Shown piece after piece: positions 1-8,811 of a stretch of 64,000 nucleotides of DNA; position 1 is the stretch's first letter; each line of letters starts with the position of its first letter. The notes under the pieces were generated by a model. It was not told the DNA's origin, searched no databases, and saw only the letters and a list, made by a program, of their open reading frames with translations. Source of the DNA: an uncultured Lachnotalea sp. (GTDB lineage Bacteria > Bacillota > Clostridia > Lachnospirales > Lachnospiraceae). The position numbers and the translations under genes were made by a program. The stretch covers positions 1-64,000 of the forward strand of contig CAMSZT010000017.1 in the NCBI GenBank assembly GCA_947066815.1, in the 5' to 3' direction.

Positions 1-88
1 GGAGAGTTATCGAAGTGGTCATAACGAGCCGCACTCGAAATGCGGTTGTCCTTTACTGGGCACGTGGGTTCGAATCCCACACTCTCCG
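1..88 (+). tRNA. tRNA-Ser (anticodon CGA)
   Basis: Seven-base acceptor arms GGAGAGT and ACTCTCC pair at the two ends. The anticodon loop CTCGAAA has CGA at 36-38, which reads UCG serine codons. A T-arm with GGTTCGAATCC is present, and a long variable arm typical of class II tRNAs lies between the anticodon stem and T-arm. CCA is not encoded. The left edge of the gene coincides with the window start. Confidence 0.96.
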
Positions 89-98
89 TATAAACAAT

Positions 99-150
99 AA
101 TCCCGGAAGCACTGGAATGTCAGGAAAATCCTCGTGTTTCCGGGATTTTT
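99..150 (+). terminator. Rho-independent terminator after tRNA-Ser
   Basis: An inverted repeat (AATCCCGGAA paired with TTCCGGGATT) is followed by a run of T. It sits ten bases past the tRNA and would end its transcript. Confidence 0.8.
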
Positions 151-384
151 ATGTATGGATGCATATGCATGTAATATAAGTGTCTGTACATGAAAGCTGA
201 AAAAGTATCACACGATATTTTGGAAGTGTTTATTGTTTTTTGGTCTGTCGGGCCGATTCGATATCAATGATATTCCGGTAAACGGTCTTCATGCGGAAAT
301 GAGGGAGACCGGCCTTTTTGATCGCGGATCTGGACTGGTTACTGATCGTTTATCTGCGGCAGAAGAAAGAGGGGAGGAGGGGCG

Positions 385-413
385 TTGTAAGGAAGGAAAA
401 AATGTGGTACAAT
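385..413 (+). promoter_or_regulatory. Sigma-70 type promoter of the Na+/Ca2+ exchanger gene
   Basis: TTGTAA (385-390) and TACAAT (408-413) are separated by 17 bases and lie about 50 bases before the exchanger start. The rest of the stretch between the tRNA terminator and this gene (151-384) shows nothing I recognise. Confidence 0.55.
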
Positions 414-462
414 CGTTACTGCTTCTTTCCGTGGAGATTTAGGGGCAGAGGGAGGATCTGTT

Positions 463-1512
463 ATGCTGGTGCCGGTATTGTTGTTTATTGTCGGGTTGTT
501 TTTATTGATCAGGGGCGGCGGCTGGTTTGTGGACGGGGCCGTCGGGATTGCCCGCCGGTTCCGGCTGCCGGAGCTTTTGATCGGTGCGACGGTGGTGTCC
601 GTCGGGACGACGCTGCCGGAGGTGATGGTGTCTGCCGCTTCGGCGGTGGGCGGCCACGGGGAGATCGCTTATGGCAACGCCGTCGGCTCCATCATCTGCA
701 ATACGGCTCTGATCGCGGCTCTGACCATTGCCATACGACCGTCAAGGGTGGAGCGGAAAACGCTTCGCACACCGGTTGTCTTTTTCTTTGCCGCGGCTGC
801 CTTTTATGCGCTGACGGCTTATATTTCCGGGCATTTCAGCCGTCTGGACGGCGTGCTGCTGCTGTTGATCTTCTCAGCTTATATGGGGGTCACGTTCATG
901 CAGGTCTGGAAGGAAAGCAGGCAGGAGCGGAGAGACGGACCGCCTGCGCAGGAGGCCGTCCGTCCCGGACCGGGGGCAGTTCCGGTCGAAGCTGCCGGCC
1001 GGGGGGCGAATCCGGGCGAAGCGGAAAAGGCAGGAGAGGGTTCTATAAGAAAGGATATCCTGCGCTTGGCGGCGGGAGCTGTCCTTGTCGCGGCAGGGGC
1101 GAAGCTTCTGGTGGACAACGGGACTTTGATCGCCCAGGCCCTCGGCGTGCCGGAATCGGTGATCGCCCTGACCTTTGTGGCGCTCGGGACTTCGCTTCCG
1201 GAGCTTACGACGGCCGTCACTTCCCTGGTCAAGGGCCATGGAGCCCTGTCCCTTGGGAACGTCATCGGAGCCAATCTGTTTAATCTGGTGCTGGTAAGCG
1301 GCCTTTCCGTCACACTGGCGCCCTTTGATATCCCGCAAAATGCCGTGATTGCCGGACACAATGCCTCTCTGGTGCTGGACATTCCGGTCATGCTGTTTGC
1401 CATGCTGTTTCTGACGGTGCCGGCGCTTATGAAGGAGCGGCTGACCAGGCTGCAGGGGATCTTGCTCCTTCTGGTATACGGGGTCTTCTGCGGGATCCAG
1501 TTTATGCTTTGA
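463..1512 (+). CDS. Calcium/sodium antiporter, CaCA family (YrbG-like)
   Basis: A 349-residue membrane protein of the Ca2+:cation antiporter family, which exchanges Ca2+ against Na+ across the cytoplasmic membrane. The two diagnostic inverted alpha-repeats are present: GTTLPE at about residues 48-53 followed by GNAVGS, and GTSLPE at about 242-247 followed by GNVIGAN. The acidic residue and asparagines of these repeats form the ion site in the family. A charged, Pro/Gly-rich cytoplasmic loop (about 150-195) separates the two halves. The start follows a GGGAGG ribosome site. The gene stands alone between a promoter and a strong terminator. Actual ion selectivity is not visible from sequence. 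Confidence 0.92.
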   Translation: MLVPVLLFIVGLFLLIRGGGWFVDGAVGIARRFRLPELLIGATVVSVGTTLPEVMVSAASAVGGHGEIAYGNAVGSIICNTALIAALTIAIRPSRVERKTLRTPVVFFFAAAAFYALTAYISGHFSRLDGVLLLLIFSAYMGVTFMQVWKESRQERRDGPPAQEAVRPGPGAVPVEAAGRGANPGEAEKAGEGSIRKDILRLAAGAVLVAAGAKLLVDNGTLIAQALGVPESVIALTFVALGTSLPELTTAVTSLVKGHGALSLGNVIGANLFNLVLVSGLSVTLAPFDIPQNAVIAGHNASLVLDIPVMLFAMLFLTVPALMKERLTRLQGILLLLVYGVFCGIQFML

Positions 1513-1540
1513 AATTTTATTATCTGAAAATTTATAACAC

Positions 1541-1587
1541 GAAAAAAGAAAATCCTCCCTGCGGACAACGGAGGATTTTCTTTTTTC
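1541..1587. terminator. Bidirectional terminator between convergent genes
   Basis: A long inverted repeat (AAAAGAAAATCCTCC and GGAGGATTTTCTTTT) has A-rich and T-rich flanks on both sides. It serves the exchanger gene on the plus strand and the binding-protein gene on the minus strand. Confidence 0.85.
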
Positions 1588-1630
1588 GGACGTACCCCGT
1601 GTGGTGCGGGATCATCGGAAGCTCCCGAGA

Positions 1631-2725
1631 TTATTTGGAAGCTTTTGCTTTTTCGGCGTATTCCGTGTTGACCAGGTCGGCATAGGGGACTTTTTCGGAG
1701 AGCTCTCCCGCTTCCGTCAGGATATCCTGCAAAAGGTCGAAGCTTTCTTCGGAGAAGACCAGGTCCTCCTTCCAGGTGTCCTGGGAGAGGTAGCGCTCCA
1801 CGATGGCGGCGATGGTGCTCTCCTCCGTCTCCTCGAACTGGGGTTTTATGACGGCGGCGATCTCCTCGGCGGTGTGGCTGTTCACATAATCCAGCCCTTT
1901 CTGGATGGCGTTGGTGAAGCCCTGGATCACGTCGGCGTGCTCTTCGTAATAGCTTTTCTTTGCGCAGTAGGCCGTGTAGGGCACGTAGCCGGAGTCCACG
2001 CCCAGGGAGGCCACCACGGTCCCGGAGCCTTCCAGCTCGATCTTGGTGGCAAAAGGCTCAAACTCCACCGTGTAGTCGGCGTCCCCCTCCATGAAGGCGG
2101 CGGCCGTCAGGCCGAAATCGATGCTCTGGTCGATGGAGAGGTCCGTCTTCGGGTCGATGCCGTTCTGCTTTAAAATGTACTCGAATACCATTTCCGGCAT
2201 ACCGCCGGCCCGGCCGCCCAGGACGTTCTTCCCTTTTAGATCTTCCCATTTAAAATCCTCATCCGCTTCCCTTCCGACTAAAAAGTTTCCGGCCCGCTGG
2301 GTGAGCTGGGCGAAGTTGACGGCGTGATCGGAATTCCCCTCGGCGTAGACGTAGATGCTGGCCTCGGAGCCCATGAAGCCGATATCGGCTCCGTCTGAGA
2401 TTAGGGCGGTCATGACCTTGTCGGCGCCGGCGCTGTTGACCAGGGTCAGGTCGATGCCCTCCTCCTCAAAGTATCCCAGCTCGATGGCTGCGTACTGGGG
2501 GGCGTAGAAGATGGAATGGGCCACCTCACTGAGGGTGACCGGGGTCAGGGTCCGGCCTTCGGCCGTCTCGGGAGTTTCCGCGCCGCCTGCCGTCTCGGCC
2601 GGTTTTTCTCCTTCGGGTGTCTTTTTGTCTGAAGATTTTTCCCCGCATCCTGCGAGAGCCCCGAGAAGCAGAAGGGCGGACAGGGCGAGACAGAGAAGCC
2701 GTTTCATATAGGTTTTCGTGTTCAA
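1631..2725 (-). CDS. ABC transporter substrate-binding lipoprotein, NitT/TauT (NMT1/SsuA-like) family
   Basis: A 364-residue secreted lipoprotein. The N-terminus has a hydrophobic signal and a lipobox ending in LAGCG, then a low-complexity acidic linker. The mature part begins with a strand and helix typical of SsuA/ThiY/TauA proteins (FYAPQYAAIELGYFEEEG), followed by ADIGFMGSEASIYV. These proteins bind small organic ions or thiamine-pyrimidine precursors. The chosen start is TTG at 2725, because the good AAAGGAG ribosome site lies 10 bases before it and is too far from the next ATG. No permease or ATPase gene is adjacent, so the transporter partner must be elsewhere. The ligand is unknown. 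Confidence 0.86.
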   Translation of the reverse strand: MNTKTYMKRLLCLALSALLLLGALAGCGEKSSDKKTPEGEKPAETAGGAETPETAEGRTLTPVTLSEVAHSIFYAPQYAAIELGYFEEEGIDLTLVNSAGADKVMTALISDGADIGFMGSEASIYVYAEGNSDHAVNFAQLTQRAGNFLVGREADEDFKWEDLKGKNVLGGRAGGMPEMVFEYILKQNGIDPKTDLSIDQSIDFGLTAAAFMEGDADYTVEFEPFATKIELEGSGTVVASLGVDSGYVPYTAYCAKKSYYEEHADVIQGFTNAIQKGLDYVNSHTAEEIAAVIKPQFEETEESTIAAIVERYLSQDTWKEDLVFSEESFDLLQDILTEAGELSEKVPYADLVNTEYAEKAKASK

Positions 2726-2866
2726 GGGATGAGTGCTCCTTTTGATCTGTTTACTGGTATAGTATGGGGGATGGGATGGGAGTGTGAGTTTTCGGGGCAG
2801 GCAAAAATTTCGTCACTATATTAAAAATTTTATGGGCTGACGGCCGGGAAATCGGAGAAATTGTTC

Positions 2867-2895
2867 TTGTTTTTTTGCTAAAATAGGGTTATACT
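2867..2895 (+). promoter_or_regulatory. Promoter of the Mrp-like antiporter operon
   Basis: TTGTTT (2867-2872) and TATACT (2890-2895) have an exact 17-base spacer. They lie about 100 bases before the first gene of a ten-gene operon, and no other promoter is visible inside that operon. Confidence 0.65.
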
Positions 2896-2998
2896 CTATG
2901 GCGGGTGCGGGGAAAGGCGCACCAAAGCACGGGATCGTGCCGCTTGTCTGTTGCTGGCAGGAGTTGGTCCCGGCATTATGACAGGGGGATTGAGGAAG

Positions 2999-3466
2999 AT
3001 GTTTCTGCTGTTTTTGGGATTCTGGATTTTATTAAACGGAAGGTTCACATGGGAGATCTTTTTGTTCGGGCTGGGTGTTTCGGCGGCGGTGTACTGGTTT
3101 ATCTGCCGTTTCATGGACTACAGCCTGCGGAAGGATCTTTTGTTGTTTAAAAATGCGGGGCTGTTTCTCTGGTTTTTGGGGGTCCTGCTCCGGGAGATCG
3201 CCAGGGCGAACCTGGGGGTGCTTAAGCTGATCCTGTCGCCAAAGTATGAGCCGGAGCCGGCCCTGGTCTATTTTAGATCGGATCTGAGGACGGGGATCGG
3301 AAAGGTGCTCCTTGCCAATTCCATCACCCTGACGCCGGGGACCATCACGGTGTCTGTGGAGGGAAATGAGTTCTGTGTCCACTGTCTGGACAAGGAGATG
3401 GCCGAGGGCATTGAGGATTCGGTATTTGTTCATATTATAAGGAGAATGGAGGCGGGGAGGAAATGA
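2999..3466 (+). CDS. mrpE: Na+/H+ antiporter subunit E (MrpE/MnhE)
   Basis: About 155 residues; first gene of the antiporter operon. Two or three hydrophobic segments at the N-terminus are followed by a soluble domain with the family hallmark LLANSITLTPGTITV and a C-terminal VHIIRRME. MrpE is a small membrane subunit needed for assembly and activity of the complex. I chose ATG 2999 since the coding sequence then begins directly with the first membrane segment, as in known MrpE. ATG 2978 and TTG 2951 are in frame and possible. Its end overlaps mrpF by four bases. Confidence 0.88.
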   Translation: MFLLFLGFWILLNGRFTWEIFLFGLGVSAAVYWFICRFMDYSLRKDLLLFKNAGLFLWFLGVLLREIARANLGVLKLILSPKYEPEPALVYFRSDLRTGIGKVLLANSITLTPGTITVSVEGNEFCVHCLDKEMAEGIEDSVFVHIIRRMEAGRK

Positions 3467-3777
3467 GCGCGGAGATTGTCTATCAGGGAATCTTGATGGG
3501 ATGCATGGTGGTCCTGGCCGTCCTGATCCTTGCCGCCATCATCCGTTCCGTGCGGGGGCCGAAGACGGCGGACCGGATCATTGCGGTCAACATGATCGGC
3601 ACCATGACCATCGTCATCATCGCCATTTTGTCGGTATACCGGAAGGAGGATTATCTGGCGGACGTGTGTCTGATCTATGCCATGGTAAGCTTCCTGGCGG
3701 TGGTGGTGCTGACCAAGGTCTATACGGGCGTCTACCGGGAGCGGAAGGAACGGGAGAAGAGGGAGGAAAAGGAATGA
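3463..3777 (+). CDS. mrpF: Na+/H+ antiporter subunit F (MrpF/MnhF)
   Basis: 104 residues with three predicted membrane helices. The family signature RGPKTADRIIAVNMIGT lies after the first helix (about residues 31-47), and the conserved acidic DYLADVCLIYA begins the third helix. The C-terminus is a highly charged KEREKREEKE tail. MrpF is a small core subunit of Mrp complexes. ATGA-type overlaps with mrpE and mrpG imply translational coupling. Confidence 0.92.
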   Translation: MSAEIVYQGILMGCMVVLAVLILAAIIRSVRGPKTADRIIAVNMIGTMTIVIIAILSVYRKEDYLADVCLIYAMVSFLAVVVLTKVYTGVYRERKEREKREEKE

Positions 3778-4103
3778 TGGAATGGGTGAGGCTTTCGGTA
3801 TCGGCGGTCCTTCTTTTTTCGGGACTTCTCATCTTTGTGGCTGCGGCCGTGGGCGTCAATAAGTTCAAGCGGGCTTTGAACCGGATGCATGCGGCGGCCC
3901 TGGGGGACACGCTCGGCATCCTGTTCATGACGCTGGGGCTGGTGGTGTGGAAGGGGATCAGTTTTGCTTCTCTGAAATTGCTGCTGGTGGTGCTTTTTTT
4001 CTGGCTGGCGAGCCCGGTGGCAGGACATATGATCAGCCGTCTGGAAGTCATGACGGATGAAGATCTTGGGGAAATCGAGGTGGAACACCGTGAGGATATT
4101 TGA
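3774..4103 (+). CDS. mrpG: Na+/H+ antiporter subunit G (MrpG/MnhG)
   Basis: 109 residues with three hydrophobic helices and the family motif KFKRALNRMHAAALGDTLG near residues 30-48. It corresponds to MrpG of Bacillus and MbhC of archaeal membrane hydrogenases. The start is the first of two ATG codons overlapping the mrpF stop. The reading frame is open further upstream inside mrpF, but that part is not protein-like. The end overlaps the next gene. Confidence 0.92.
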   Translation: MMEWVRLSVSAVLLFSGLLIFVAAAVGVNKFKRALNRMHAAALGDTLGILFMTLGLVVWKGISFASLKLLLVVLFFWLASPVAGHMISRLEVMTDEDLGEIEVEHREDI

Positions 4104-4467
4104 ACTGTTTCTTTTGATCGGGCTGATCGTCTGCGCGCTGTCCGTCAGCTTTACGAAGAGGCTTTTGACGTCGATCATCATCTATATGTCTTACAGCTCC
4201 ATCATGGCCATTATCTGGGTCATCCTGCAGTCGCCTGACCTGGCCGTGACGGAGGCGGCCGTGGGGGCCGGTGTGACCAGCATCCTGTTTTTCGTGACAT
4301 TAAAAAAGATCCGGGCCATCCAGGAGGAGCGGCAGGAGACGGAGGCGGCTGCGCCGGAGCCGGGAGCGAGCGGCAGGCCGGAGGGGATGCCGGAGCCGGG
4401 AGCGGCCGGCGTTTTGAAGGCGGACCGAAAGGAAGGCCCAGAGACTGAGAAGGAGGGCGGGATATGA
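4090..4467 (+). CDS. MbhD/DUF4040-type antiporter subunit (detached MrpA C-terminal domain)
   Basis: About 125 residues. Three hydrophobic segments contain the MbhD/DUF4040 pattern: SPDLAVTEAAVGAGVTSILF at about residues 48-67. In classical Mrp this domain is the C-terminal part of the large MrpA subunit; here it is separate, as in archaeal Mbh/Mbx clusters. A Pro/Glu-rich cytoplasmic tail of about 45 residues follows. The likely start is GTG 4090, preceded by GAGGTGG; an in-frame ATG exists at 4057, deep inside mrpG. The next gene starts four bases before its stop. Confidence 0.82.
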   Translation: MRIFELFLLIGLIVCALSVSFTKRLLTSIIIYMSYSSIMAIIWVILQSPDLAVTEAAVGAGVTSILFFVTLKKIRAIQEERQETEAAAPEPGASGRPEGMPEPGAAGVLKADRKEGPETEKEGGI

Positions 4468-5432
4468 GCAGGCTGAAAAAGGATTATGAGTCCAGCCGGT
4501 TTCGCCGGTTTGAAAAGTGGGTGGACGGGGAGGTTTCGCCTCCGGAGTTTTGCATGGAGACGAGGGCGCCCTTAAAGCGGATCCCGCCGGAGGAGCTTTC
4601 CGGTCCCAGGCTCAATGAGGAGAAGATCAACGCGCAGGTCTATGACGAGCGGCACAATAAGGAGTTAAAGATCTTTCGGGTGGTGAACAAGTTTGCGTCG
4701 GTGGCCCTGTGTGTGACGCTGATCGGCGTGCTTCTCTGGACGGTGGTCTATCTGCCGGAATTTGGCAACCCGGATAATCCCACCAACAACGAGGTGGCGG
4801 CCCGGTATATCGAGAAGGGCGTGGAGGAGACGGGCGCCACCAATTTTGTCACCGGCATGATCCTGGATTACCGGGCCTTTGACACCTTCGGGGAGTCCTG
4901 CGTCCTGTTCATCGCGGCCACCTGCGTGCAGGTGCTGATGCGGCTGGATGATTCCGACGACAAGGAGAAGATGAAGAAGAAGCAGGCGGAGGAGAATGAC
5001 CGGATCTATGAGCCGAAGAACGACCTGATCCTGCAAAAGGTCTCCTGTGTCCTGGTGCCGCTGCTGTTTATTTTCGGGATCTACATCATTCTGAACGGTC
5101 ATCTGTCGCCGGGGGGCGGATTTTCCGGGGGGGCCGTCATCGGCTCCGGTCTGATCCTGTATCTGAATGCTTTTGGCTTTAAAAAGACGGAGCGGTTTTT
5201 TACGGAGAAGACTTTTCGGCGGGTCTCGCTGGCAGCGCTCACCTTTTATTGCCTGGCGAAAAGCTATTCGTTTTTTACGGGGGCGAACCATCTGGAGAGC
5301 GGGATCCCTCTGGGCACGCCGGGAGCCATTCTCTCCAGCGGTCTGATCCTGCCCCTCAATATCTGCGTGGGACTGGTGGTGGCCTGCACCATGTACGCTT
5401 TTTATACGTTGTTCCGGAAGGGGGGCATGTGA
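4464..5432 (+). CDS. mrpB: Fused MbhE-MnhB antiporter subunit (MrpB)
   Basis: 322 residues in three parts. Residues 1-65 are a charged cytoplasmic N-terminus. Residues about 70-160 contain a membrane segment and an MbhE-like stretch (VVYLPEFGNPDNPTNNEVA, then GMILDYRAFDTFGES). Residues about 185-322 are the MnhB domain with the signature GHLSPGGGFSGGAVIGSGLI. In Bacillus Mrp the MbhE-like part is the end of MrpA and MnhB is a separate subunit, so this protein joins the two. It contributes to the ion-translocating membrane arm. It overlaps the upstream gene and ends two bases before mrpC. Confidence 0.87.
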   Translation: MSRLKKDYESSRFRRFEKWVDGEVSPPEFCMETRAPLKRIPPEELSGPRLNEEKINAQVYDERHNKELKIFRVVNKFASVALCVTLIGVLLWTVVYLPEFGNPDNPTNNEVAARYIEKGVEETGATNFVTGMILDYRAFDTFGESCVLFIAATCVQVLMRLDDSDDKEKMKKKQAEENDRIYEPKNDLILQKVSCVLVPLLFIFGIYIILNGHLSPGGGFSGGAVIGSGLILYLNAFGFKKTERFFTEKTFRRVSLAALTFYCLAKSYSFFTGANHLESGIPLGTPGAILSSGLILPLNICVGLVVACTMYAFYTLFRKGGM

Positions 5433-5434
5433 GT

Positions 5435-5809
5435 ATGCTTGCGCATCTGGCGGCTAATATGGAGGAAACGGTGTCGATGATCCTGTTCGGGATCGGTTTC
5501 ACGACGCTCCTGCTCCACAAAAATCTGATCAAGAAGATCATCGGGCTCAATATCATGGACACGGCGGTGTATCTGTTCCTGGCGGCGAAGGGATATATTT
5601 TCGGGCGGCAGGTACCCATCCTTTCCGAGGGAGTCATGGATGCCTCCGCCTACACCAATCCCATTCCCGACGGGCTGGTGCTCACCGGGATCGTGGTGTC
5701 GGTCAGTGTGACGGCCCTCATGCTGTCCCTGACCATCCGGCTTTACCGCAGGTATGGCTCTCTGGATCTGGACGAGATCGTCTTCCAGTGGAGAAAGGAG
5801 GGGGAGTAA
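5435..5809 (+). CDS. mrpC: Na+/H+ antiporter subunit C (MrpC, NuoK-like)
   Basis: 124 residues and three membrane helices, homologous to NuoK of complex I. The pattern GFTTLLLHKNLIKKIIGLNI in the first half and a PDGLVLTGIVVSVSVTALML helix are typical of MrpC. The loop carries TNPIPDGL, conserved in the family. ATG 5435 is preceded by a GGAAGGGGG stretch; GTG 5429 is an alternative. The stop codon shares a base with the next start. Confidence 0.9.
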   Translation: MLAHLAANMEETVSMILFGIGFTTLLLHKNLIKKIIGLNIMDTAVYLFLAAKGYIFGRQVPILSEGVMDASAYTNPIPDGLVLTGIVVSVSVTALMLSLTIRLYRRYGSLDLDEIVFQWRKEGE

Positions 5810-7302
5810 TGGACTTTATCCGGAATTTCCCGTTTTTCTCGATCATCCTGGCCATGTTCTGCGGGATCGTCTCCTCGGTGTTGAAGGGGCACTGGGCGAA
5901 ACGGCTCTGTCTTTTCATGGTGACGGCTCAGATCGTGCTGTCGGGCTCGGTGCTGTTCTATACGGTACAGACCGGGGAAAGCTTTATTTATATGATGGGG
6001 CATTTTCCGGCGCCCTGGGGCAATGAGATCCGGGCCGGGATCCTGGAGGCACTGATGGCGACCGGCTTTTCCGTCATCATGCTCCTCTCGCTCCTGGGCG
6101 GGATCAGCCATGTGTTCACGGACGTGGAGGGGACGAAGACCAATCTGTTTTTTATCCTGGTGGACCTCCTCATGAGCTCCCTGCTGGCGCTGATCTATAC
6201 CAATGACCTTTTTACGGCCTATGTGTTCGTGGAGATCAATACCATCGCGGCCTGCGGCCTTATCATGATCCGGCAGAACGGCCACGGGATCGTGGCGGCC
6301 ATCCGCTACATGGTCATGAGCCTTCTCGGATCCGGTATGTTCCTGATCAGCCTGACGCTCCTCTACGACATCACGGGGCATCTCCTGATGGAGCCGGCCA
6401 GGGACGCGGTGGAGAATATCGTGAGGACGGGAAGCTATGACGTACCGCTCCTGGTGGTTATCGGGCTCATGTCCGTGGGCCTTGCCGTCAAGAGCGGGCT
6501 GTATCCCTTCCATTCGTGGATCCCGGAGACCTATGGATATGCGACCCCGGCGGCCAGCGCGATCCTCTCCAGCCTGGTGTCCAAGGGGTATATTTTCCTG
6601 CTGATCAAGGTGTTTTACCGGGTGCTGGGCTTTGGCACGGTGGTCGGGAGCGGGGTCATGAACCTGCTGTTTGTGTTCGGCCTGTTCGGGATGCTGATCG
6701 GCTCCGTCCGGGCCATCCGGGAGACGGACACCAGACGGATGGTCGCCTATTCTTCGGTGGCCCAGATCGGTTACATTTACATGGGCATCGGCCTCGGGAC
6801 CCAGGCGGGCATGGTGGCGGCGGTGTTCCACATCCTCACCCATGCGGCCACCAAATCCCTGCTCTTTATCAGTGCGGTGGGGCTTTACGAGGTCTCCGAC
6901 GGCAGAACGGATTATGTGAGCCTCAGAGGATCCGGCTACCGGAACCGGACGGCGGGGCTGGCCTTTGCCGTGGGGGCCCTCTCCATGGTGGGCTTTCCCA
7001 TGCTGTCGGGCTTTATCTCCAAGCTCCTCTTTGCCACGGCGGCGGTCCAGAGTCCCCACAAGATGGTCTTTACCATTTTGGGCCTGGCCGTCAGCACGAT
7101 CCTGAACGCCATCTATTTCCTGCGGCTTGTCATCAGTATTTATTCTCCCCCGGAGCGTGAATACGGGCCGGACGAGTCCCATCAGGCGTCGAGGATGCTG
7201 AAGGTGGCGTCTTTCCTGTTCGTGGCGGTGAATCTGGTCCTGGGCCTCTTTTCCAAGCCCATCGTGGACGGGATCAATGCGGGACTGGGGATGTTCTTAT
7301 AA
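5809..7302 (+). CDS. mrpD: Antiporter-like subunit 1 (MrpD, NuoL/M/N family)
   Basis: 497 residues, about 14 predicted membrane helices, member of the proton-antiporter superfamily shared with complex I. The central conserved motif KSGLYPFHSWIPETYGYATP with a following SAILSSLVSKGYIFLLIK helix carries the lysines and histidine of the ion path. A later MVAYSSVAQIGYIYMGIGLG segment matches the family. Of the four paralogues in this operon it looks closest to classical MrpD. The start overlaps the mrpC stop. Confidence 0.88.
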   Translation: MDFIRNFPFFSIILAMFCGIVSSVLKGHWAKRLCLFMVTAQIVLSGSVLFYTVQTGESFIYMMGHFPAPWGNEIRAGILEALMATGFSVIMLLSLLGGISHVFTDVEGTKTNLFFILVDLLMSSLLALIYTNDLFTAYVFVEINTIAACGLIMIRQNGHGIVAAIRYMVMSLLGSGMFLISLTLLYDITGHLLMEPARDAVENIVRTGSYDVPLLVVIGLMSVGLAVKSGLYPFHSWIPETYGYATPAASAILSSLVSKGYIFLLIKVFYRVLGFGTVVGSGVMNLLFVFGLFGMLIGSVRAIRETDTRRMVAYSSVAQIGYIYMGIGLGTQAGMVAAVFHILTHAATKSLLFISAVGLYEVSDGRTDYVSLRGSGYRNRTAGLAFAVGALSMVGFPMLSGFISKLLFATAAVQSPHKMVFTILGLAVSTILNAIYFLRLVISIYSPPEREYGPDESHQASRMLKVASFLFVAVNLVLGLFSKPIVDGINAGLGMFL

Positions 7303-7332
7303 GTACTGCCTGACGTGTTAAGGAGGATGATC

Positions 7333-8811
7333 ATGGAACAGGATTTTCTTTTATTGTTTCCGGTATTTTTTCCCATGGCGGCCGGGCTTCTCCTGTTTGT
7401 GCTGCCGAAGGGGAAGAAGGGACGGCGGGGAAAGCGGTTTTTTGTGGCGGCGGCCCTTTTGCTGGAGCTTGCCCTCACGACCCTCTGCCTGACGGGCGGG
7501 GAGCGGACCCTTTTGCTGGGAGAGCTCGGAAGGTCGCTGCGGATCTGTTTCCGGGTGGATGCGCTTTCCCGGATCTTTGCCCTTTTGTCGGTGTCGCTGT
7601 GGCTTCTGGTGGGGATCTTTTCGTTCCGTTACATGGACCACGAGGAGCATGAGGAGCGGTTTTTCGGGTGTTTCCTGCTGGTGGAGGGGGCGCTGGCGGC
7701 GCTCTCCTTTGCGGGGAATCTGATCAGCTTTTATCTGTTTTTTGAGGTCATGACTTTTACGTCCCTGTTCCTGGTGTTCCACGAGGGGACCAGGCCGGCG
7801 ATCCTGGCGGGCCTTAAGTATCTGTTTTATTCGGTGGCGGGTGCGTTCCTGGCCCTCTTTGGGATTCTGTTCCTGGCGGGCTTCGGCGGCCTCGGGGATT
7901 TTGCTCCCGGCGGGATCCTGGACGCAGGGATCTCGGGCCATCCGGGGATCCTCTTTGCCTCGGCGCTTTGTCTGATCGTCGGCTTCGGGGCCAAGGCGGG
8001 CATGTTCCCGATGCACGGCTGGCTTCCCACGGCCCACCCGGAGGCGCCTGCGCCGGCCAGCGCGGTGCTTTCCGGGGTGATCACGAAGATGGGGGTCCTG
8101 GGGATCGTCCGGGCGGTCTATTTTGTCATCGGGCCGGAGCTTCTGCGGGGGAGCTGGGTCCAGACGGTCTGGCTGATCCTCACTTTGGTCACGGTCTTCA
8201 TGGGCTCGATGCTGGCGTTTCGGGAGAAGCTCCTCAAGAAGCGGCTGGCTTATTCTACGGTGAGCCAGGTTTCTTATATCTTGTTTGGCCTTGCCCTTCT
8301 GGAACGGACGGCTTTCGTGGGGGCTCTGCTCCATGTGGTCTTCCATTCTCTGGTGAAGAATGCGCTGTTTTTGGCAGCGGGGGCCATGATCTTCCAGACG
8401 GGGAAGACCAGGGTCTCGGAGTTTCGGGCTGTGGGAAAGGAGATGCCGGTGACTGTCTGGTGTTTTGCCTTTGCATCTCTGGCCCTGATCGGGATCCCGC
8501 CGGCCGGCGGGTTCGTGAGCAAGTGGTTTCTGGCCCAGGGAGCCCTGGCTTCCGGGACGGGCGTGTTCTCCTGGCTGGGGCCGGCGGTGCTCCTGGCGAG
8601 CGCCCTCCTCACGGCAGGGTATCTGCTTCCGGTGGTGATCCGCGGGTTTTTTCCGGGGGCGGATTTTGACTATGGCGGCCTCAAGAAGCGGGAGCCGTCT
8701 CCTCTCATGACAGTCCCCCTGGCGGTCCTGGCGGCCGGGGGACTGGTCTTTGGCATGTTTCCGGGTGTGATCTTTGATGCCGTGTCGGCGGTGGCAGGAG
8801 GGATTTTCTGA
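7333..8811 (+). CDS. Antiporter-like subunit 2 (NuoM/MrpD-type)
   Basis: 492 residues, about 14 membrane helices. The family core is GFGAKAGMFPMHGWLPTAHP followed by a SAVLSGVITKMGVLGIVR helix, and a later LAYSTVSQVSYILFGLALLE segment. FEVMTFTSLFLVF carries the membrane glutamate typical of the L/M/N channels. ATG 7333 lies six bases after a perfect AGGAGG, and the 30-base gap to the previous gene is the largest within the operon. The stop overlaps the next start. Confidence 0.87.
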   Translation: MEQDFLLLFPVFFPMAAGLLLFVLPKGKKGRRGKRFFVAAALLLELALTTLCLTGGERTLLLGELGRSLRICFRVDALSRIFALLSVSLWLLVGIFSFRYMDHEEHEERFFGCFLLVEGALAALSFAGNLISFYLFFEVMTFTSLFLVFHEGTRPAILAGLKYLFYSVAGAFLALFGILFLAGFGGLGDFAPGGILDAGISGHPGILFASALCLIVGFGAKAGMFPMHGWLPTAHPEAPAPASAVLSGVITKMGVLGIVRAVYFVIGPELLRGSWVQTVWLILTLVTVFMGSMLAFREKLLKKRLAYSTVSQVSYILFGLALLERTAFVGALLHVVFHSLVKNALFLAAGAMIFQTGKTRVSEFRAVGKEMPVTVWCFAFASLALIGIPPAGGFVSKWFLAQGALASGTGVFSWLGPAVLLASALLTAGYLLPVVIRGFFPGADFDYGGLKKREPSPLMTVPLAVLAAGGLVFGMFPGVIFDAVSAVAGGIF

